A stretch of DNA of 64,000 nt from Bradyrhizobium sp. RP6. Lineage in GTDB: Bacteria > Pseudomonadota > Alphaproteobacteria > Rhizobiales > Xanthobacteraceae. The stretch is from positions 62,001 to 126,000 of the forward strand of contig NZ_RQIT01000021.1 in the NCBI RefSeq assembly GCF_003837805.1. Reading direction: 5' to 3'. Below are positions 59,418-64,000 of this stretch, in pieces. The notes beneath the pieces are model-generated. The model saw nothing but the letters and a program-made list of their open reading frames with translations. It did not search any database and had not been told where the DNA came from. A program made the translations under genes and the position numbers. Positions within the stretch are counted from its first letter, which is position 1. The number at the start of each line of letters is the position of its first letter.

Positions 59418-61493
59418 ATGCGGGTCGGGAAGCTTTTCGCACTGTCGATGCTGACGGTGACGGTATTTGCAGTCATCCTTGGCGCCGAGGTGCTGATCCC
59501 TCAGACCCGAATCTTCACGAACCGCTCCGATGCGATCAAGACCGTCGATGCCTTTGGTGCGACGCTGATGGCCAGCCAGCACGTCGCCAGCCTTCGCGCT
59601 CCCTACATCGGACCTATCTTCCAGGAAGGCGCTGCGACGCAGGCACAGCTCGATGTCGCCACCAAGGCTGCGAAAACTGCCGAGGCCGGCTTCGAGGCCG
59701 CAAGGCGCGCCGTCATGGTGCTGGACGACGGCGGCGCGATTGCCGAGAATCTCGACCGTGCTGCGCGACGGTTGAAGGAGATCACCACCGCGGCAGATCG
59801 CGCGATGAGCGTTCCCCTGGCGGCGCGCGACAGCGCCGCGACGAAGGGCTTCCTGCCCGGCGTTGCCGAGGTCATCGGCCACATCGAACCGGTCATGAAC
59901 CGGCTCGAGGCGAAAATCATCAATGCCGATTCCTCGCTTGCGGCGCTGTTGAGCCTGGCGCGAACGGCGCAGGATCTGCGCGTTTCGGCCGGCAGTCGCG
60001 CGGCCACGCTGTCCCCGGCGCTCTCTGCACGCCGCCCGCTCACCGCGGCTGAACTGTCGCTGATGGACCGCATGCAGGGACGCGTGGAGGCCGACCGCGA
60101 GCGCATCGAGGCCGGTATCGACCAGCTCGGAAATCCCTCCCGCATCGCTGCCGCGCTGAAGGCGGCGACGGAATCCTATTTCGGACGAGCTGCGGTTGCC
60201 GTGGACAAGGAGATGCCCGCGGCGCGGAGTGACGGCAAATACGGCGCCACCGCCGACGAGCTGGCGAAGGTCATCGTGCCGGCCATCCAAATGTTCTACG
60301 GCGTACGCGACGCCGCGTTGGCGGAAGCAGGCGAGCGCGCCGCGGCCGCGCGCGACGGCGCGCTGGCGATGCTCGCGCTCGCCGGTGTCGCCGTGTTGGC
60401 GCTGCTCGGGACGCTCGGTGGCGTGACCATGATGCTGCGCAGGCGCGTGGTGACGCCGCTCGGCCGGATCGCCGACGTGATCGGAGCGCTCGCCGCCGGG
60501 CAGCATGATGTCGAGATCCCGGCGACCGGCCGCAACGACGAGATCGGCCAGGTCGCGGGCTCGCTCCAGCACTTCAAGGATTCGTTGCTAGCCAAGAAGG
60601 CCGCCGACGAGGCGGCCGCGGCCGAAGCCGAGGCGAAGCTCCGGCGCAGCCAGCGCGTCGACCAGATCGCGCGCGAGTTCGAAGCCATGATCGGCGACGT
60701 CATCAACACCGTCTCGTCGGCCTCCTCCGAGCTGGAAGCGTCCGCGGGAACGCTGACGAGCACGGCCGAGCAATCGGAAAAGGTGACCGCGACCGTCGCG
60801 GCTGCCTCCGAACAGGCCTCCACCAACGTGCAGACCGTCGCTGCGGCGGCCGGGGAGATGGCCTCGTCGGTCGACGAGATCAGCCGTCAGGTTCAGGATT
60901 CCGCGCGCATCGCCGGCGAGGCGGTGCAGCAGGCGGGGCGGACCAACGATCATGTCGGCGAGTTCGCCAGGGCCGCGGGCCGGATCGGGGACGTCGTCGA
61001 GCTCATCAGCCAGATCGCGGGTCAGACCAATCTTCTCGCCCTCAATGCCACCATCGAGGCGGCGCGCGCCGGCGAGGCCGGCCGCGGCTTTGCCGTCGTC
61101 GCCTCCGAGGTCAAGGCGCTGGCCGAGCAGACCGCCAAGGCCACCGGCGAGATCAGTCAGCAGATCTCGGGGATCCAGACGGCGACCGAGGACTCCGTCG
61201 GCGCCATCAAGGCAATCGGCGACACCATCACACGCATGTCCGAGATCGCGTCGGCAATCGCCTCGGCGGTCGAGCAGCAGGGCGCGGCAACGCGGGAGAT
61301 CTCACGCAACGTGCAGCAGGCGGCGCGCGGCACCCAGCAGGTCTCCGCCAGCATCGTCGATGTGCAGCGCGGCGCGAGCCAGACCGGATCGGCCTCCTCC
61401 AACGTGCTCGCGTCGGCCAGATCGCTGTCCGGTGAGAGCAGCCGCCTCAAGGTCGAGGTCGGAAAATTCCTCGACGCGATCCGCGCGGCGTAG
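59418..61493 (+). CDS. Methyl-accepting chemotaxis protein
   Basis: A 691-residue chemoreceptor. First membrane helix 5-25 ([20 protein letters not shown]), a large periplasmic helical sensor (about 30-310), the second helix about 316-340 ([19 protein letters not shown]), a HAMP domain about 343-400 ([20 protein letters not shown]) and the signalling domain with the hairpin tip [20 protein letters not shown] (about 529-548). No pentapeptide CheR tether at the C-terminus. The start follows GGGGAAATCAGG. Ligand unknown. Confidence 0.96.
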   Translation: MRVGKLFALSMLTVTVFAVILGAEVLIPQTRIFTNRSDAIKTVDAFGATLMASQHVASLRAPYIGPIFQEGAATQAQLDVATKAAKTAEAGFEAARRAVMVLDDGGAIAENLDRAARRLKEITTAADRAMSVPLAARDSAATKGFLPGVAEVIGHIEPVMNRLEAKIINADSSLAALLSLARTAQDLRVSAGSRAATLSPALSARRPLTAAELSLMDRMQGRVEADRERIEAGIDQLGNPSRIAAALKAATESYFGRAAVAVDKEMPAARSDGKYGATADELAKVIVPAIQMFYGVRDAALAEAGERAAAARDGALAMLALAGVAVLALLGTLGGVTMMLRRRVVTPLGRIADVIGALAAGQHDVEIPATGRNDEIGQVAGSLQHFKDSLLAKKAADEAAAAEAEAKLRRSQRVDQIAREFEAMIGDVINTVSSASSELEASAGTLTSTAEQSEKVTATVAAASEQASTNVQTVAAAAGEMASSVDEISRQVQDSARIAGEAVQQAGRTNDHVGEFARAAGRIGDVVELISQIAGQTNLLALNATIEAARAGEAGRGFAVVASEVKALAEQTAKATGEISQQISGIQTATEDSVGAIKAIGDTITRMSEIASAIASAVEQQGAATREISRNVQQAARGTQQVSASIVDVQRGASQTGSASSNVLASARSLSGESSRLKVEVGKFLDAIRAA

Positions 61494-61554
61494 AATTTGA
61501 ACACCTCTTCCTGCCGGGGACGCAATCGCATTTGAAGATCAGCTTCCCAGCGGC

Positions 61555-61700
61555 GCATCCTTAGACGCCCGCCTACGGCGGGCCCTCAGGATGAGGGTGG
61601 GGTGCGCGGCAGCAATATCCGTTGGCACCGATGCTGCTTAGCCTGTTCCTGAGACCGCGAAGCGGTCGTCTCGAAGGACGAGGCGCGCGCACCGCAGTCG
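61555..61700. repeat. Dispersed repeat, family E (GCGCATCCTTAGACGCCCGC type)
   Basis: CCCGCC-TAC-GGCGGG hairpin (61567-61581) followed by CCCTCAGGATGAGG and a second arm CCTGAGACCGCGAAGCGGTC that returns as GACGAGGCGCG. It lies between the convergent chemoreceptor and porin genes. Confidence 0.7.
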
Positions 61701-61708
61701 CGTTGCGC

Positions 61709-63775
61709 TCAGAACTCGCCGTGCAGCCGCCCCGAAAACACCGACACCGGTCCGCGATCGGCGTTGTAGGCGGGGTTGACGATGAGCTGGTAGTCGGCGG
61801 TGAAGGTCAGCGCCTTGTTCAGCGCGTAGGCGTAATAGGTCTCCAGCACGCGTTCGCGACGGTAGTTGAGGCGGCCATCGCCGATCAGCGGGCCGAGACC
61901 ACCGGCGGCGATGAAATCGCGATGATCCTGCGACAGGGCGTTGACGGCGCCGGCAATGGCGACGACGTCGTCGGGCCGGCCCCAACTCGCTCCCTTGACC
62001 GAAACGCCACCGGACAGGCTGCGATCGATGTCCGTGAAGGCCATGATCTCGTTGCGGCCGTCGTTCCAGCTCCAGCGACCGAACATGCCGATATCGTCGG
62101 TGATGGCCTGTTCGAGATTGAGCGCGTAGCCGTATTTGAGGCGGCCGCGGCGAGTCTGGCTGATATCCACGCCGAACGCGGGATTGTCCAGCGTCTGCCG
62201 ATAGCTGCCGGAGAAAGCGCTGTTGACGAAGCCGAGCGTGCGCAGCTTGCCGGGCTGGCCAAACAGTGAATAGCGCAACTCGAGCTCCGCGACGTACTCG
62301 CCGCGACGGCCGATATTCATGTCGAAATTGTTGGAGTTGGAGACGGCATCCATCAGGAAGTAGCCGCCGCGCAGCGCCCATTGCTTCTGGTTCAACTCGG
62401 CGGTAGCGCCATAGCCGAGGCCGAGCTTGTCGGCGGCATAGTCGAAGGCGCCGGACGCCCAGATCGACCAGTTCATGAAATCCTTGCGCGGATCATGCGC
62501 GTAGGCATTGCCGTCGAACACGTCGACCACCGAGAACTTGCCGACCTGCAAGGTCAAACGCGAGACGTCGACCTTGCTGGCGAGCTGAAGCTGGCCGCTG
62601 GCCAGCTCCTCCTGCTCGCCGCCGAAGCCGAAGGTGTGCCGCACGAACAGCCGCGAGGCGTTGAAGTGCGGATAGGGGAAGCCGGACTTCTGCGCCTCGC
62701 CGTTGGGGAAGCCCGCGGCGCCCGTCGTGTTGTTGAAGCCGAAGCCCTGGAGCAGCTCGGGATTGAAATAGACCTCGCCGCCGTCCCACAGCCGCGCATT
62801 CAGATAGAGCGAATTGCTCCAGGTCTGCTGAAAATCCGGCGACGGCAGCAGGCTGTTCGGTCCGGTATAAGGCGCGTGGAACGCGGGGTAGCCCTGCCCG
62901 AGCACGGTCGACTGGCCGTGAATCTCCCAGCGGCTGGATTCGGTGTCGGTGACGTCGGATTTCGGGTCGTAGGTCGGCACGCCCGGCCAGTCGATCTTGC
63001 GATTGAGGCCGATGCGCAGGCTGTGAAAATCCATCGACGACGAATATTGCCCGCCGGAGGGGAAGGTGACGCTGGCGTTCTCGAACTTGCTGTAGAGATA
63101 CTCGAGCCGCGCGCTCCAGTGCGGCGCGAAAGCGTATTCGGCGCCGCCGCCGGCAGTCCAGCCGAACCGCGTGTGCAGCACTTTCTCTTCAACGCCGCCG
63201 GTCGGCGTCGAGAGAAATCGCTCGCCGGCAAACGCCGCGCCGCCCGTCGCGTAAAACAGCCAGTTGCCGCTGGTGTAGCCGAGCCGCGCGCGCAGGCTCG
63301 CGACATAGTCCCAGCGCTCCTCCGCGCTCGAGAGCGCGGTCGCCGCCGATGACACGACGTGATTGGAGGGGAGGTAGTTCGGGAAGGAGATATCGCCTTC
63401 GACGCCGAGCAGGAAGCCTGAATTGAGGCGCCAATTGTAGCCGGCCTGGACGCCTCCGGTCATGCCGTTGAACACGTGATCGTCGGTCGCGACCGTGGGA
63501 TCGGCAAGAGTCGCCGCGGATGTGCCGCGGGTGAAGCCGACATGCGCGCCGATATAGAGGCCGGTCCAGTCATAGACCGCCTTCAAGGCCGGGGCCTTCA
63601 GCGGCAGATCAGCCGTTTGGCCGATGGCGGGGAAAGCCACCATGCCCGCGGCAATTGCCGTGGCCGTCCGCAAGTACCTGTAACGGTGACCTCTCAACGT
63701 CAAAACGCACGCCCCCAAACGCGAATGTATTCCATCTGCCGCGATATCACTGCCGATTCGCGGCACCCCTGTCAT
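61709..63775 (-). CDS. Two-part outer-membrane protein: beta-barrel (OMP_b-brl) plus OprB-like carbohydrate porin
   Basis: A polypeptide of up to 688 residues. The signal region is GHRYRYLRTATAIAAGMVAF to QTAD; then YDWTGLYIGAHVGFTRG starts an OmpA-like small barrel ending near SLRIGLNRKIDW. After a linker an OprB-like barrel follows: SLYLNARLWDGGEVYFNPEL, KVDVSRLTLQVGKFSVVDVF (carbohydrate-porin hallmark) and FSGRLHGEF at the end with a terminal Phe. The start is uncertain: ATG 63775 gives a long leader; TTG 63703 or 63697 gives a normal signal peptide. Predicted sugar or solute channel. Confidence 0.85.
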   Translation of the reverse strand: MTGVPRIGSDIAADGIHSRLGACVLTLRGHRYRYLRTATAIAAGMVAFPAIGQTADLPLKAPALKAVYDWTGLYIGAHVGFTRGTSAATLADPTVATDDHVFNGMTGGVQAGYNWRLNSGFLLGVEGDISFPNYLPSNHVVSSAATALSSAEERWDYVASLRARLGYTSGNWLFYATGGAAFAGERFLSTPTGGVEEKVLHTRFGWTAGGGAEYAFAPHWSARLEYLYSKFENASVTFPSGGQYSSSMDFHSLRIGLNRKIDWPGVPTYDPKSDVTDTESSRWEIHGQSTVLGQGYPAFHAPYTGPNSLLPSPDFQQTWSNSLYLNARLWDGGEVYFNPELLQGFGFNNTTGAAGFPNGEAQKSGFPYPHFNASRLFVRHTFGFGGEQEELASGQLQLASKVDVSRLTLQVGKFSVVDVFDGNAYAHDPRKDFMNWSIWASGAFDYAADKLGLGYGATAELNQKQWALRGGYFLMDAVSNSNNFDMNIGRRGEYVAELELRYSLFGQPGKLRTLGFVNSAFSGSYRQTLDNPAFGVDISQTRRGRLKYGYALNLEQAITDDIGMFGRWSWNDGRNEIMAFTDIDRSLSGGVSVKGASWGRPDDVVAIAGAVNALSQDHRDFIAAGGLGPLIGDGRLNYRRERVLETYYAYALNKALTFTADYQLIVNPAYNADRGPVSVFSGRLHGEF

Positions 63776-63928
63776 CAGGCCCCGGTCGTCCACGCGATCC
63801 GATGCGACCTTAGTCCCAAGTTCCCGAGTCCAGTTGCAAGGCTTATTGCTATTAATTCGCAATTGCAACTGAGTAGATCGTTGCAGGTGGATGCTTCGCA
63901 CTGCTTTGTGACGGGGGTGCAACAACTG

Positions 63929-63973
63929 CCTAAAGCGCGGATGGGTTTAGGAGAGTGCTCGTCGCGCTTTAGG
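63929..63973. repeat. Inverted repeat CCTAAAGCGCG / CGCGCTTTAGG
   Basis: Perfect 11-base arms with a 23-base centre in the intergenic end of the window. A separate small palindrome type, probably dispersed. The region 63776-64000 has no supported gene. Confidence 0.7.
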
Positions 63974-63982
63974 CTATTGTTT

Positions 63983-64000
63983 GAGCACGATCTTCTCGGA
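63983..64000. repeat. Start of a second family F repeat, cut by the window end
   Basis: GAGCACGATCTTCTCGGA resembles GAGCATGATCTTTCCGGA at 15933; the second arm lies outside the window. Confidence 0.6.

Overview
The window is high-GC DNA with dense GTG/ATG-started genes. Its gene families are typical of a metabolically versatile alphaproteobacterium of the Bradyrhizobium/Rhodopseudomonas type: many acyl-CoA catabolic modules, orphan solute-binding proteins, a class III cyclase with TPR repeats, a porin with a DWTGLYIG-type N-terminus, and several families of dispersed palindromic repeats. The genus is inferred from gene content and repeat style only. No rRNA, CRISPR, transposase or phage gene was seen. 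There is one tRNA, tRNA-Arg(CCT) at 23156-23232.

Layout. 0-5.7 kb: an M48 lipoprotein protease, an SNase-like secreted protein, an orphan branched-chain-type solute-binding protein, an enoyl-CoA hydratase and a VOC protein. 5.8-10 kb: an operon (enoyl-CoA hydratase plus two unlike acyl-CoA dehydrogenases) divergent from an SDR. 10-13 kb: small stress/envelope proteins and a ketopantoate reductase-like enzyme. 13.3-17 kb: a catabolic-looking cluster (acid-CoA ligase, RraA-like aldolase family, cupin, Bug-type binding protein). 17-22.5 kb: a cyclase-TPR protein, a soluble PAP2/haloperoxidase-like enzyme that starts in a hexanucleotide repeat, and an 819-residue HEFCH metallopeptidase-like protein of unknown role. 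23-26.6 kb: tRNA-Arg, then GlxA-type regulator, HD-domain hydrolase and catalase, closed by a degenerate copy of the tRNA 3' end. 26.7-29.7 kb: an amidohydrolase, and an esterase divergent from an AraC regulator.

29.7-36.2 kb is a complete beta-oxidation module. A TetR regulator and acyl-CoA synthetase face a five-gene operon (acyl-CoA dehydrogenase, SDR, two MaoC/hot-dog hydratase subunits, thiolase) across a TTACCC-type operator. 36-44.4 kb holds hydrolases, a second ketopantoate reductase-like gene, a LysR regulator and an FAD oxidoreductase followed by an NMT1/SsuA-type ABC importer.

44.5-49.8 kb is the most interesting region: an aromatic-acid pathway to gentisate that seems to run through CoA thioesters. 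It comprises gentisate dioxygenase, maleylpyruvate/maleylacetoacetate isomerase, a MarR regulator, a benzoate-CoA-ligase-type enzyme and a salicylyl-CoA-hydroxylase-like flavin monooxygenase. The two minus-strand transcription units share an 18-base element that overlaps their -10 boxes.

50-64 kb: a triple Cys-repeat secreted protein, an oxidoreductase, three very small membrane proteins, an ATP-grasp enzyme, ferredoxin-NADP reductase, a membrane-anchored glutamate-synthase-like FMN protein, a PilZ protein, a CNNM/CorC-type protein, a chemoreceptor and a two-part porin. Palindromic repeats of at least six types fill many intergenic gaps, some of them inside operons.
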